64,000 nt of DNA from NCBI GenBank assembly GCA_963575745.1, contig CAUYUJ010001703.1, positions 240,001 through 304,000 of the forward strand, given 5' to 3'. This document shows positions 10,704 to 22,741 of the stretch, one piece after another. The DNA comes from Prorocentrum cordatum. Its lineage: Eukaryota > Sar > Dinophyceae > Prorocentrales > Prorocentraceae. The position numbers were made by a program, and so were the translations under genes. The notes beneath the pieces were generated by a model. That model was not told the DNA's origin, searched no databases, and saw nothing but the letters and a program-made list of their open reading frames with translations. Within the stretch, counting starts at the first letter, position 1, and each line of letters begins with the position of its first letter.

Positions 10704-13018
10704 CCCAAGAGATTCCGAAAATGGCGGCACTGCCACACTTCGAAGCTCCCCCACGGAGCCGCGAGGTCTCGCACAACTCCATGCCGCTGGACCTCCCAGG
10801 AGCCCACGAAACCGGCGACGGCTTCACACTTCGCAGCCCAAAGACAGAGCCGCGAGGCCTCAATGTGGACCGCGTACAACTCCCCCCCGCCTAACCTCCC
10901 AGGGGCCCATGAAAATGGCAACATCTCAACACTTCGCAGCCGGGGAGCCGCGAGGTGACAACTGGGGCCCCGTACAACTCCACCCCGATGGACCTCCGAA
11001 AAACCCACGAAAGAGGCAACGGTTTCACACTTCGCAGCCCCCCAGGGGGCCACGAGGTCTCAACGGGCCCCCGTACAACTCCACTCCGCCAGACCTCCCA
11101 GGAGCCCACGAAAGTGGCAACAAATGCGCTCTTCACAGACCACCTATGAAGCAGCGGGGTTTCAGTCGGTCCTCGTGCCACTCCGCTCCGCTGGACCTCC
11201 CAAGAGCCCAAGAAAATGGCGACGGCTCCACACTTCGCAGCCCCCCCCGGGAGCCGTGAGGTCTCAACTGGGTCCCCGCGAACCTCCACTCCGCTGGACC
11301 TCCCATGAGTCCACGACAATTGTGGCAATTTCAAACTTCGCAGCCCCCCATAATGTCAGCCAGGGATTAGCAAATCCGTGGGGGGCGCGTATTTAAAAAA
11401 TCGTTCCCCTTCTCGGGCGAATCGCGGCTTGGCGCCTGCCAGGTTGAAAATCAACGTCGCGGCGCCGGTGATTAGCGCCGACGCCCAGCCGCCAACGAGA
11501 AGGCGACAGACAGCACAGACTGGGGGATGGGAGGGTCGGGAGGCAAGGGCGAGGCAGAGCGCTTCTCTTTCTGTCGAGCAGATGCGGGTTGCGGGCCAGG
11601 CGGGATGGACGAAAGGGGGGCGCAGCAAAGTGGGGATTTGCCAAGCAGCTCCCGTCGCCGACTTTCCAAGTGCCTCCTGGCGCCGAAAGCGGCCATGCGT
11701 CGAACACTGGCCCTTCGGCGAGGCGACCGAAACCAGCTGCTCGCAGCAGGTTTCCCAACCCCCCCTTTCCGTCCCCAGCGTGTCGTCTAGCACGGCGGGC
11801 AGTCTTCCACCTCCACCTCCAATTCCTCCTCGTCCTTGTCCTCGTCCTTGTCCTCGTCCTCCTCCTCCTCCTCCTCCTCCTCCTCCTCCTCCTTCCCCTC
11901 CTCCTCCTCTTCCTCGTCCTCCGCATTCTCCTCCTCCTCCCCCCTTCCCCCTCCTCTATCCTCCTCCCCCCCTGGCGCGCGTGGTCACGAACAAAAACAT
12001 CGCGCCCCGCGGGGTCTATTCATCAGCCCCCTCTTCTCATGTGTTAACCACAAGCTGACATTAAGGAGCCGCGAGGTCTCAACACTGTCCGCGTACAACT
12101 CAACTCCGCTGGACCTCCCAGGAACCCTCGAAGGATGCGACAGTTGCACACTTCGCAGCCCCCCTAGGGAGCCGCGAGGTCACAACTGGGTCCCCGTGCA
12201 ACTCCACTCCGCTGGACCTCCCAGGCGCCCGCGAGAGAATGCCGACAGTCCCACACTTCGCAGCCCCCCACGGCCCAACATGGCTTTTGGGCGGACCGCG
12301 AAGCCCTCCAGACAGTCCACGGAAACTCCCACGGGACCCGCAGGGCCGGTGGGCGCCTCGAACTCCCCTCCCCCAAGCCCCGGGCGCTCCGAAGCCTCCC
12401 CACCCGCGACTCCAGTCCCGCCCGCGCGCCGAGGCGATGAAAACCACCTGTCGTTTCAGTTCGGTATGGCATTTCTGCGATATGTCACGCATGAATCTCG
12501 GGTCGGGCGAAAGGGGGGGATGGCAAAGGGGGGGTTTGAGAATCAGCTCACGTAGCTGATTTTCCCGGCGCCTCCCGGCGCCTGTGTATCGAGGAATGTG
12601 GGCCCCTCGGTGGGGCCGAAACCAGCTGCATGCAGCAACGTTCGATAGCTCCCCCTTTCCCCATTAAACCCCCCCTTTTCGTCCGGCCCGAGAATCTTCA
12701 TACCACGTCCAAAAGTTGCCTACCGGATTCGCACTTCTCCACCCTGGTAAGGGGGTCCTCACGGCCCCGCCGGGGCCCAGGCGCACCAGCTCTTCCAGCT
12801 GCGTCCGGCCGCAGCGGCGAGGCGGGGCCCCGGAGGCCAAACGACTTCGAACATCGATCTTCGGGGCTTGAGCTTCGAACCGCTCGGGCGGCCACGGGGT
12901 CGGGGAGAGAAGACGTAGAGGAGATAGGAAGAGGCAGAGATGGCCGAGGAGGAAAGAGGCGGGGAGGGATTTCCTCTTGAAGCGGGTCCTCCTGAGGCGG
13001 CAATCGACAAGTGAGTGG
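10704..13018. repeat. Segmental copy A' (partner of 3240-5550)
   Basis: A near-identical second copy of segment A. It holds S100 units at 10706-11348, diverged R2 at 11592-11782, a CCT tract at 11808-11970, S100 at 12067-12275 and R2 at 12498-12691. Its left edge is fused to the cut end of B. Its right edge ends at GACAAGTGAGTGG and then enters unrelated AT-rich DNA, so A and A' have different neighbours at both ends. Confidence 0.92.
12498..12691. mobile_element. TIR element R2, copy in A'
   Basis: Same element as 5038-5231, carried along in the A' duplication, with the GGTCGGGCGAAAGG and CCTTTTCGTCCGGCCC inverted ends. Confidence 0.75.
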
Positions 13019-13536
13019 TTGTAAGTTCCGGTTGGCTCGTTCGCCACCGAAATTTCCGTCGGGAGGTCACGGGTTAGACTCCTCCACGACGGCTCTGAAT
13101 GGAGGTATTCCAGGATTCACATGCGCGCATGTCATAATATTTAAATGCGTAGAACGGCGTGAAATAATATTTGCGGTCACTTGCTTGGCCAAATTTAAAT
13201 TGATTCTAGAGGCTCGTGCCTAAAAAGTAGAATGATTCCTGTCGAAATTATATAATAATTGGAACAGGCAAACGCAATTCTTAAAAGCGTAATGTCCAAG
13301 CGATTGAATTAACCAGACTTGATTTATGTGCCGTGTTTAATATATTCAATCAACGTGGTGAGTTTCGATATTGGGGCATCCGCTTGGTGATGTCGTAACC
13401 ATCCGAGGTCACGCATTTTGAAAACGACCGCCCTCGAGCAACTCGAGTCGAATTAGAGCGTTGGCTGTCCTCACGTATGAGGGCCATTTGATGCTCGAGC
13501 GAGATTCCTTGCCATATTTAGCACCGACAAGAATTA
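13019..13536. other. AT-rich unique spacer upstream of the 13.5-kb gene
   Basis: This is the longest clearly AT-rich stretch in the first half of the window, with TAATATTTAAATG, AAATTATATAATAATTGG and TTAATATATTCAATC. No open frame is convincing. A hairpin lies at about 13053-13088 (CCGTCGGGAGG ... CCTCCACGACGG). A weak spliced-leader-like match (GGGCCATTT ... GCTCGAG, about 13481-13498) lies some 40 bp upstream of the ATG but needs an indel and several mismatches. Confidence 0.5.
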
Positions 13537-16500
13537 ATGTCAACCGCGCCACTGGGTCTGCTGCGGACGCTGCTGCCGCAGATATGCGAGCTGAGCGCTG
13601 TTGGTCTGCCTACAATGTCGCTGGCCGACCTTCCCAGGCTGGCAGAGTCCATCGGCGGCGGGGCACAGGCAGACTCTGGGGGATCCGAAAAGGGCCTTGC
13701 CTTCGAGGATCGAGGGACGTGTAAACTCCTCCTCGTCGGAAGGCGGCGGAAGGTCGGCGGAAGCAAAACGAAGGCGGTTCCGCCTGCGGAAGGTCGGCGG
13801 AAGGCGGCGGAAGCATTCGCACCCAAGAGATGACAACATTTTAGAGTCCAGGATTCCGGAACTCGGCCATGTTAAATGTCAAGGATGAAGGCCGATGAGG
13901 TAATGAAGTAATGATGGTTCTCGATATCCGCATTCTCATCTTCAGCGCCCGCGCCATCTGAGACGGCAAAGGTGCTGGAGAGGAGAATGCATTTATCGAG
14001 AACCACAATAGCAAAACACCGAAACACCTCCTCCTTCCCCCTGGATCCGCAGGCGCGGCGGATTGCCGCCAGGCGATACGGCGGCCCTGGCAGCGCTGGC
14101 GCTGGCGGCGTTGGCGGCGCTGCCCGCGGCGCCTGGACGGAGGCAGACGGCTTTGTTTTTGTGGAGGAAGGATGGAGGAATGACCTTCCTCATTCTCCCT
14201 TCCTTCCTCCTCTTTCCGCCTCATCCCCACCCCATCCAATTTACCTTCATCGGAAAGGTAAATTGGGTGGGAAGGAGGAGGAAAGAGGAGGAGGGAGAGA
14301 GGGATATGAGGAAGGAGGAAGAGGGGGGAAGGAGGAAGGAGGGGTAAGGAGGGGGGGAGGAGGAAGGAGGAAGGGTGAGGAGGAAGGAGGAGGAAGGAGA
14401 GGAAAGGGCGACGAGGAGGGAGGACAGTAGTTGCAGCACTTGTAGGGCAGCACTAGCGGAGAAACAGAAGCTCCAGGCAGCGTTATCCTTCATCGACCCC
14501 AGCGACAGCGACACTGACCGCGTTCTCGTGTTCCCGTTATTGGAAGACTTGTTTCGGCTATTCAAGATTGCTCAGTTGGGCCCGGCTCTGAGTGAGAAAT
14601 TGACGCTTCTGATCAAGGCTGATCTTGTTCGGTCTCAGAAGACTGTTGCGCACCTCTCTCATGAGCTTGGACCTGGCGATCGACAAGTGGTCCCCGGGCC
14701 CGTTCCCCCTAGCCCGTGCATGTCTGGTTCGTCGACTCCGACTGCTTTGTCATCGCACTCGTCATCCAGGACGCGTTCGTTCGGGGAGATGTCGATTGTC
14801 CCAGCGGAGTCTGCATTTTCAGTCAGAGATGTTGTTCGATTGCAGCGCCGCGTCACCAAGTGGAAATTGTGTGTCAAACGGCTCCGCCAGGAACTTGATA
14901 AGCAGAGACGACTTGTGAAGGAGAAGGATCGCCAGCTGGTGCGTGCGACTGAACAGCTCAACAAAGATGGGTCCCTCGTGATTACGAAGACTGCTGCCCG
15001 CCAACATCTTACCCGCCAGAGTGCGTTCGCGCTCGGCATCCGGAGGAACTTATCTAACGTGTCGTGCGCCGACTTCGGCTGCGCGACGCTCGTGGACGTG
15101 TCCAAGAACACGGTCTCCAGAGCAGAGCGGCTGTCTGGATCGGCGCTCATTGCCGATGCTCGCAAGTTTTTTGCTGATTGGCGAGCGCTGTTTGGAAGGC
15201 GAGCTGGGCCCGACTGTGGACTTGTCAACGTGTACTTCTTCAGGTCCGACGCCACGAACTCGTCGGTGTGGCAGCGCCAGAAGTTGGTGGCCTTGGAACT
15301 CGAAGCGTGGGTCATGAAGCGAGTGTCTGACGATCTTTGTTTGTCAGACGTTTTCGGCCACATCAAACGCCTATCCGACGTGCAAGTTGTTCCTGGTGGC
15401 AACGGGGAGACGGCGTACGCTTTGACTGTGAAGCAGCTCCGGGCTATCGGAGTCCCGTTGTGGTCAGACACGTTGGAGCCTGATCTCCAGAACGTCTTGC
15501 ACGTGTACTTGTGCACGTCGGACCAGGGGCCAGATCAAGTGCGGTGTCGCAAGATCATATCAGCTGTTACCTCAACGGTCCCCAATGTGATTTTCTTGTC
15601 TCACGACTGCATGGAGCACGCTTCACATCTAATAATTGGTGGGCATCTCAAGTTGACTGATGTGTTCCTGTCCTCGTGGGGTAAACCTTGGCGCTATTTC
15701 TCGTCTCTTGCTGTCTGCATGAACTGCTGGAGAGAGTCAGCCAAGGACTTGTTTACTTGGTGGTCTGAGTCGTATGGCGCCGTCGATGCAATGAGGAATG
15801 CCAGGTCTCTCCCGCCGAAGGCTTGTGCTGCTCGATGGGGTTCAATTGAGAGCGTGGAGGCTCGCTTGTTGCGCGTCGGCGTCCGCCGATTGCATCGCGC
15901 TTTCGTGGCAGTGTTCGCTGGAACAGACGTCGGTGATCCAGGCGCCGCTGCCATCGCCGACGCCCCAGATATTTCTGTACTGATCAGCTCTGGTTTAGAT
16001 GCCGATGCAGCGGTGGACACCATCTCGAGCAACGCTTCGGCGGCGTGGCAGAATATGATGGGCCGATGGCGCAGACAGGCTTCCATTGTTACTGGCGACC
16101 CCATGTTCGAGGCCATGGTGTCATGCAGCTTGCAGTGCCGCGGCCCTACTTCTCACCTCAGCAGCTTCCTCCACAGCACAGGGCGACGGCACCTTGCTGA
16201 CTTGGTCAATGGCAAGGATATGTTAGGGGCACGGGCCAAAACTTAGAACAAATTACAACCGAGTCTCAAGTAGATTCGGTGATTCGGCACCAATCGGGTC
16301 CTCGAGCCGCGAGTGGTGGAGTCCACAGATTCGGCCCCAATGGGGCCTGGAGCCTGGGGCCTAGGGGCCCCGCCCGAACGTCACGTCCTCCATCAATCCC
16401 CATCCCCCCCCTTCCCCGGTACCCACTGGGGGAGGGGCAGGCAGGCAGGCTGCTGGGTTTGGGGCCACGGGTAGCCAGCCTCAGGCATCGACCATCTTCA

Positions 16501-19500
16501 GCGAGTACGACGCCATGGTCGATTCCCCGTGCTGGAGTGCTGCGTTCGACAGACTTGGAACGCCAGAGGAGCGCTGGCACGCCAATCCCTGCCCTGCCCT
16601 GCCCCCGGGGATGATGGGATGATTGGGGTAGCCGAGGAGTCTGAGGAGTAGCTAATGGATGAGGCTGAGGAGCTGAGGAGGAGGAGGTGGAGGGAGGAGG
16701 AGGAGGAGGCAGGAGGAAGAGGAGGGGGAGAGGAGGAGGAAAAGGAGGTGTGCACGGTGTGCACGGTGTGAGGAGAAGGAGGACGAGGAGGAAAGAGTCG
16801 GGAAGAGGCAAGAGGAGGACAGGACGAGGAGGAAGGAAGAGTCGGGAACGTGAAAGGAGAAGAGGATGATGAGACGATGAGACAGAGGGAGGAACCGTTC
16901 CCCCGAGGACGTCGTGAGAATCAACAGCTTCGCCACTGCGTCGATGTTGTTCCACGCTGCTGGCTTCTGGAGGAGGATCGTAGAGCCTGTCATGGAGTTC
17001 CCGTATCTCATACTGCGCATCATCAATGTGGACGGTGATCGTGACGGCCCTGGTCGCCGCGTTGCGGCTGACATCATTCGCACTGACGATGCCGAGCTCG
17101 ACATTGGCACCAGGAAGGTGAAGCACTTATTCCGAGCTGAGCTCGTCGCAGTCGCTGCTGGAGAAGCGTGCCCTCCTCGGCTGATGCACGCGCTGGGCGC
17201 TATCGCCGAGGCGTGGAAGGCCGACGTCCGCGAGAACGAGAGGATCAACAAAATGGTTACGCTCATCTCCTCGCGAGCACCGTCGATATCACTTGACCTC
17301 CTCAGCGCCCGCTGCGTGGTCAAGCATCACGTTGGGCAGGAGACGCTTGCTGCATCGACGGCGTCGACAGCCAAGGCACGCTCCTCTGATAGTGCCCAGC
17401 GGCGCGCAGCTGCCGAGAAGGTCGGAAGGGCGTTGGAACCGCCCCTCCCCCACTCCCCCAGGAGAAGGAGGAGGATGAGGAGGGGGAGGGGGAGGGGAGA
17501 CGAAGGGAGGAGAAAGCCGTAGTTGTCGTCGCCATCGGCGTCGCTACTAGCTTGCAGGCGCCGCCGCCGGCAACCCAGGAGGAGGAGAGAGGGAGGGGGA
17601 GGAGGAGGAGGATGAGGAGGAGGAGGAGGAGGAGGAGGAGGAGGACGAGAACGAGAGGAGGAGGAGAGGAGGAGGCGAAGGAGTCGAGGAGAATTGAAGA
17701 GGAGAGAGTGGCGCCCCCAGGTTGCAATCAGCTGTGCAGGCGCTGCTGGCCAGCACCTGAACGACGTGCAGGCGTTTCGCGACCGGTGGGGGCCAGCTGC
17801 CGTTGTGCGCGAGTCAGACATTTGTCCTGGCATCGACGCGTCGCTGCCACAGCTGTTCCCTCATATTCGGAAGACTGTTCGCAAGCTCTGGTCCGTTGCC
17901 TGCAATAGTTTATGGAACAAGATTTGGAAATTGCAGCCCGTCGGCGTGTCATTCGGCTTCACGTGGGGCCCGGTGCTGAACGACGGCGCCTCAATCTGGG
18001 CGAGCTGCGAGCGTGCCGGCGCGCGGCACACTCTCGTCCGGCTGGTGTACTCGGATGGCGATTCGTCCGCATCGTTGGCCAGGCCGCTGCAGTGCATGCG
18101 GGCGGTGAAGGTCTTCGAGCCCATGTACGATAGAGTGCAGGCTCGAGGGGAGGAGAGAAAGAGGACGGAGAGGATAGGGGAGAGAGAGAGAGAGGGGGAG
18201 AGAAGGAGGGGAGGGGAGGAGGGGAGGAGGGGAAGGGAGGAGGTCGGATGTAGGGGATGAGGACGAGAGGAGAGGAGAGAGGAGAGGAGATCAGAGGAGA
18301 GGAGAGGAGAGGAGGAGGAGGAGGAGGAGGAGAAGGAGGAGGAGGAGGAGGAGGAAGGAGGAGGAAGGAGGAGGAGGAGGAGGAGAGAGACTCTGAGACT
18401 CTCGGATCGATGGCCCGATAACCCTTGTTTGGAAACGCACTTGTGTTGACTGTCCTTAGCTCCCTCCTCCGCCTCCTCCTCCCTTCCTCCTCCTCCTCCT
18501 GACTCTCCTCCTCCCTCCGCCCTAGGCTGTCGGCGACGCGCCCATGACTTGCGTCCGCCTCATGTGGGATCGGCAGAATATTGCAGTTGCGTCGGTGGCG
18601 TTGGCAGCAGACGTGTCATTCAAACTGTTCAGGGTTGCGAAGCAGAAGTCGGCAGCTGCGGCAGCGGCAGCGGCTTCCTCATCATCGGCTAGCGCCGGGC
18701 CAGCAGCGCCTGCAGCCCCGGCCCCGGGCGGCGGCGCGCTGCCAGACGCAGCCGCTGCCGCTGCTGCTGACGCCGCCGCTGCTGGCTACGACGCCCTCTC
18801 GGTCGAGTTGGAACGGCTGATTGAAGCAGGGGAAGAGATCACAGAGGACGATCTCTTCCAGAACGCAGCTCTGTGCAGTGAGGTCGAGAGCCAGTACGAG
18901 GCCCGCGACGTCGACAGCGATGGCGTTTTCATAGTAGACGCAGCGACGGCCGCTGCTGACGCTGCCCGTGAGCGCAAAGAGCAGAAGATGATCGAGCCTG
19001 TTGTGAAGAAGCTGGCAGGTGGCGCCTCTGTAGTAGGTGGGCCCGTTGAGCTTGCTGGCGACGTCGCCAGTGGACCCGACGAGGTTACCGACGCACTTGT
19101 GGACCTCGCCACGTTTGGTGGCAGTGCAGGTCCACCGCCAACGCTTTCGCCGCTTTCAGTGCTTTCAGTTGAGGCGGCAGAAGTCGCCGTCGCTGTGTGG
19201 GCTTCGGGATTTGAAGCTGGCATTGATGCGCTTCGCATCCGGCATGCCGCGTGCTCTCGAGACATCGGTGAAAACGGCCAACTGTCAGTGATGTCGATCT
19301 CGGAGAAGGATGCTTGCAAAGGCAACGTCCCCCGAGCAGTTGCGGTCGTGCATTGGGTTCAGCCTCGTTCGGCCTTCGGCCGCTTGACGAGCTTCCGACC
19401 AGACCGCACAGTCAAGCCGCCTGTGAACACAAGCAAGCCTGTTTATTTAAGAACGTCTGGCATAGTGTGGCCAGCAATCGGTGTCACAATGCGGGCTTCA

Positions 19501-19923
19501 GACCGCGGGGTCACGCCAGTTGCTCCTGAAATAGTGCGCGCAGCTCAGATGTGGTCTGTTTCGCTTAGCCGTGAACTTGGCAATGTGGCCCACGATTTGG
19601 CCGAGCGAGCTGCAGATGGCCCGGCGCCGACATTTTCTTTGCACGAGTGGTCCGCGTCGATGGACCGCCAGCACGCCGCCGCACCTTCCCTGCACGAGTG
19701 GTCCGCGTCAGTGGGCCAGCCCCAGTGCTCCGCGTGCAATTCGCTCCATGCCATTCCTGCGTTGCAGTGCAGCCTGTGCCTGGGGTACTGGCACTTACCT
19801 TGTTGCGAACATGTCAGCAGATCGATGCGGGGTCACATCGAGCGGTGCCGCTCCACGTTCGGCGCGACGCCTCCTGCCATCAGGGCGTGGGCATGCGCGC
19901 TGTGCACTCTGGCGCTCGAGTGA
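13537..19923 (+). CDS. hAT/RNase H-like transposase-derived protein with coiled coil and C-terminal PHD finger
   Basis: Nine exons give a continuous frame of ~1524 residues: 13537-13720, 13946-13971, 14053-14166, 14423-16216, 16485-16568, 16908-17414, 17510-17557, 17721-18140 and 18526-19923. All junctions after the second exon are phase 0. Donors are GT (first two), then GA or GC; acceptors are AG, usually followed by G. The first three exons are the least certain. A coiled coil (VVRLQRRVTKWKLCVKRLRQ onward) lies in the large exon, followed by HDCMEHASHLI and KACAARWGSIESVE, which resemble the Cys/His and RWGS blocks of hAT-type transposases. The last exon is Ala-rich and ends in C-x2-C-x10-C-x2-C-x4-H-x2-C...W-x-C-x2-C, the full PHD-finger ligand pattern. 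PHD fingers usually read histone tails, so a chromatin role is possible but inferred. No catalytic triad is proven. The family looks dinoflagellate-specific. Confidence 0.6.
14167..14422 (+). other. Foldback intron of the 13.5-kb gene
   Basis: The left half is C/T-rich and the right half G/A-rich. In the middle CCCATCCAATTTACCTT faces AAGGTAAATTGGGTGGG (16 of 17 paired, 7-nt loop, 14232-14272). GGAGGA occurs at both splice junctions (14163-14168 and 14419-14424). The donor is GA after GTGGAG; the acceptor is GGGAG before GAC. Confidence 0.6.
18141..18525 (+). other. Polypurine/polypyrimidine foldback intron of the 13.5-kb gene
   Basis: GC donor (GTGCAG, then GCTCGA) and TAG acceptor before GCTGTC. 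AGGCT is present at both ends. About 250 bp of nearly pure G/A is followed by a short unique centre and then a C/T-rich arm, so the transcript can fold back. Joining 18140 to 18526 keeps phase 0 and gives MYDRVQ followed by AVGDAPMTCVRLMWD. Confidence 0.7.
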
Positions 19924-20725
19924 CTTGTTTTTGCAGTGGACGCCCGCCGAGGCGTTTTTTTTTATTTCCCACTGGGACGTGTTGTGGGTGATGCAGCGTC
20001 CCAGGATCACGTCAAGATCGGGCCGCTATCGTCACAGCAGCCAAGAGGCCCCAAAAGCCCCAATTGACCCCAAAGAGGCACAAGAGGCACCAAAGATGCC
20101 CCAACGGGCACCAAAATCACAAAAAGCCCACACGCGGCTAAAACGAGGGGCTCATTTAACTCCAGGAGGCTTCCAAGAGGTCCAAAAGAGGCTCCAGAAC
20201 TTCAGAACATAATCATCCAAAAGAGGTTCCAAAAGAGGTTCCAAAAGAGGTTCCCCACGGGCCCCACGCGCCATCGCTAACTTTCACGACATTATTATAT
20301 CATACCATGATTGCGTAATCATTGATCTATCGATCAATCGCCATCTTGGCAGGTGGCGTCCATGGGCTGGTTATGCATGAGCCTGCGTGCAGTGTAGATC
20401 GAAGGGCCATCCCCCCGCTTCCCCAGCCCCCCTCGCGCTCCTCCTCAGCAGCCCCCTCGCCTGGAGCGGTAGGAGCCACGTGAGATTAACTGGGCCAAAT
20501 ACTGCACACGATTAACAGCACGAGCCAAATATGGTCAACATGAGCCTCAGAGCAACACAACAACTTTAGCAAACTGGATTGGCATCCAGGGCCTGCCCTT
20601 TGACCCTCCTCTCCTCCTCCACCCTCTGCACTTGCAGGCGTTCCTGTTCAGGTGGTGCCTTGCAGAGAGCCTGCGTGTGGACTCTGGCCCTGGCTAGTAT
20701 CGTCGGCGAACCCTCGCAGTCGGCA
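19924..20725. other. Intergenic region with short CCAAAAGAGG-type repeats
   Basis: 20040-20265 is rich in CCAAAAG/CAAGAGGC words and ends in three tandem copies of CCAAAAGAGGTT (about 20217-20253). The rest is unique, including an AT-rich patch at 20280-20350. The stretch 20580-20725 is open in the frame of the next gene and is treated as its leader. No gene is seen. Confidence 0.5.
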
Positions 20726-21439
20726 ATGGCCTTTCTCGCACTTGCCAACGGCGCAGCCGGCGCAGCCGCAGCCGCCGCCGGCGCCCATAACGACGACGGC
20801 TACTTATTCGTTGAGGTTCGGCCTGGGTCCCTTGACCGCCCTCCGCAACCTTACAGGATGGTGCGTCACCAAGGTCGCATGGTTTCCAACGCAGGCTACT
20901 TCAGGTTTGAGGACAGCGTCGACATCCCAGGCGTCCTGTTTGCGCCGATCCCCAGCAACTGGCAGCGAGGCGGCGGCTTGCTGACGTACATGAACAAATA
21001 CGTCCACGTGACGCATCATCTGTGGGGGATCCCAGACGCCCTGGACAACGATCCTGTCAACCCTCAGCAACGAGGCGTCCTTCTCGTGTGCACTGCGTGC
21101 GGCGCGTGGAACCGGCCGAGGTGTTATCTTCTGAACCCCTCCACCTCCTCGGCGGAGGGCGGGGGCCTTGACCTTGGCCCGTTGCCTCCGAACCTCTAGA
21201 GGTGGAGGAAGGAGGGGGCAAAGGTCACCGCTCTCCGTCGAGAAGATCGGATGAGGATCAGAAAAACCTCTCGGCATTGAAGGGGTCTAACCACCTATGT
21301 CGGGAAGTATCTGTCTGAGGAGTGCCGAGGCATGTTGATCAACAAGTACTATTCTAAGAGTCTTGAGCGTCTCTTCTCTGGCTCCCAGCCCTACAGGAAC
21401 GCCAGGGGTGTCGCCCCTTACTGGCGGCCTGGGGCCTGA
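20726..21439 (+). CDS. Small two-exon protein of unknown function
   Basis: Exon 1 is 20726-21120 and exon 2 is 21283-21439, joined in phase 2 (GT donor GTGTTA, acceptor GAAG before G), giving about 183 residues. The chosen ATG begins MAFLALANGAAGAAAAAAGA. The body has a compact, hydrophobic-aromatic look (YLFVEVRPGSL, GYFRFEDSVDIPGVLF, YVHVTHHLWGIPD) and one C-x2-C pair (LVCTACGAW). Exon 2 adds GLTTYVGKYLSEECRG and ends in YWRPGA. I do not recognise the family. The 162-bp intron is itself an imperfect hairpin centred on CTCTAGAG at about 21194-21201. The frame is open upstream to about 20579, so an earlier start or another 5' exon is possible. Confidence 0.55.
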
Positions 21440-21938
21440 CTCAGTCCTGGCTTTAGTTTTGTAGTTTTGTAGGTTGCATGTGTCATCCAGTTGGAATCGG
21501 GGTGCAGATCCGGCGCGTCGATGATAATAATCAGTGGTTTGTAATTAGTTTGTATTGACCACTCACTCACGCAGCAGCGCAGCACAGTTGGACGTGTACG
21601 TATACTTTATTGCTTCAACATGTGCTAGCAGATAACAGAATTCATACATTTGCAACACAATCAATCCTAATCCTCACATCCTCACCTCCTGCGCATCCTC
21701 CTGGCCCCCCGGTCCCTGACTTCCATGGTGCCCAGCGTGTGAGTTCCCACGGCCTCCAGATCCGGGCGCTTTGGCATCTTGGGCCATCTTGGGTTATCCT
21801 GCTATCTCGAGGGCAATCTAAAGATCTAGTCGTTGTCGCCGTCGCTGTCGTCGGATGGAGGCGCAAGCAGACGGGCGTGAGCCCGCGGTGGCTCAGCCCA
21901 CCCAGCCACCCAGCCAGTCAGGTCAGTCCGAGGGTCTC
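21440..21938. other. No gene seen
   Basis: Unique sequence downstream of the two-exon gene. It is AT-richer around 21460-21680 and has no supported frame. GTTTTGTAGTTTTGTAGG (about 21463-21480) is a short direct repeat. Confidence 0.4.
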
Positions 21939-22741
21939 GCATGGCTTACCACGTCTCATCATCAAATGTACGCATCCACGTGGCATCCCACGCTCCGTTC
22001 CAGCTCCTCAGGCTCCTCAGGTCCTCCACTGCTCCTCTGCTTCCTCCTTCCTCACCTCGCCCGCCCTTCCTTCCCCTCTTCCTTCGCGCTCTCCCCGTCG
22101 GAGCGCCTCGGGCGAACGCCCAGCGCAGCAGCGGGGCATCCGCGGCAGGGCCAGGACAGGCGCCGCCGCCGCCTCGGGATGAGAGTTCTTGAGGATGTAG
22201 GAATGAATACACTGAGGATGATTGGGTTCCGCTTTGACTTGGCAGACATCGGAACTTTCGCGGCCCTTAGGAGGGCGCGAGACGACTCCAATGCCAGAGA
22301 TGGTCTAGACGGGGGCCCCGGACAATTCGAGCCCCCACAGCCAGTCAGGTCAGTTGGAGGGTCAGTCTGAGGGTCTCGCATGGCTTACCAAGACCCATCA
22401 TCAAGTGCACGCCTCCATGTGGCATCCCACGCTCCGTTCCAGCTCCTCAGGCTCCTCAGGTCCTCCACTGCTCATCTGCTTCCTCCTTCCTCACCTCGCC
22501 CGTCCTTCCTTCCCCTCTTCCTTCGCGCTCTCCCCGTCGGAGCGCCTCGGGCGAGCGCCCAGCGCAGTAGCGGGGCATCCGCGGCAGGGCCAGGACAGGC
22601 GCCGCCGCCGCCTCGGGATGGGAGTTCTTGAGGATGTAGGAATGAATACACTGAGGATGATTTAAAGGGCTAAGAACGACGAGCAGGATCATGTTGGCCG
22701 TCCGAGTGGGGTTCAGCTTTGACTTGGCAGACATCAGAACG
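21939..22741. repeat. Local direct duplication (~285-bp unit, two copies)
   Basis: 21939-22223 and 22377-22661 are close copies, sharing GCATGGCTTACCA, TGGCATCCCACGCTCCGTTC and GAGGATGTAGGAATGAATAC. The following block GCTTTGACTTGGCAGACATC recurs at about 22230 and 22713, but the second copy has about 45 extra bases (TTTAAAGGGCTAAGAACGAC...) before it. The unit is C/T-rich in the middle. No coding function is supported. Confidence 0.85.

Noticed and set aside
13040-13100. tRNA or SINE head (GGTCACGGGTTAGACTCC)
   Set aside because: It resembles a T-arm only loosely, and no A box or cloverleaf can be built. It is kept as a simple hairpin.
13481-13498. Spliced-leader relic before the 13.5-kb gene
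   Set aside because: Only GCCATTT and GCTC match, with an indel and further mismatches. Not better than chance.
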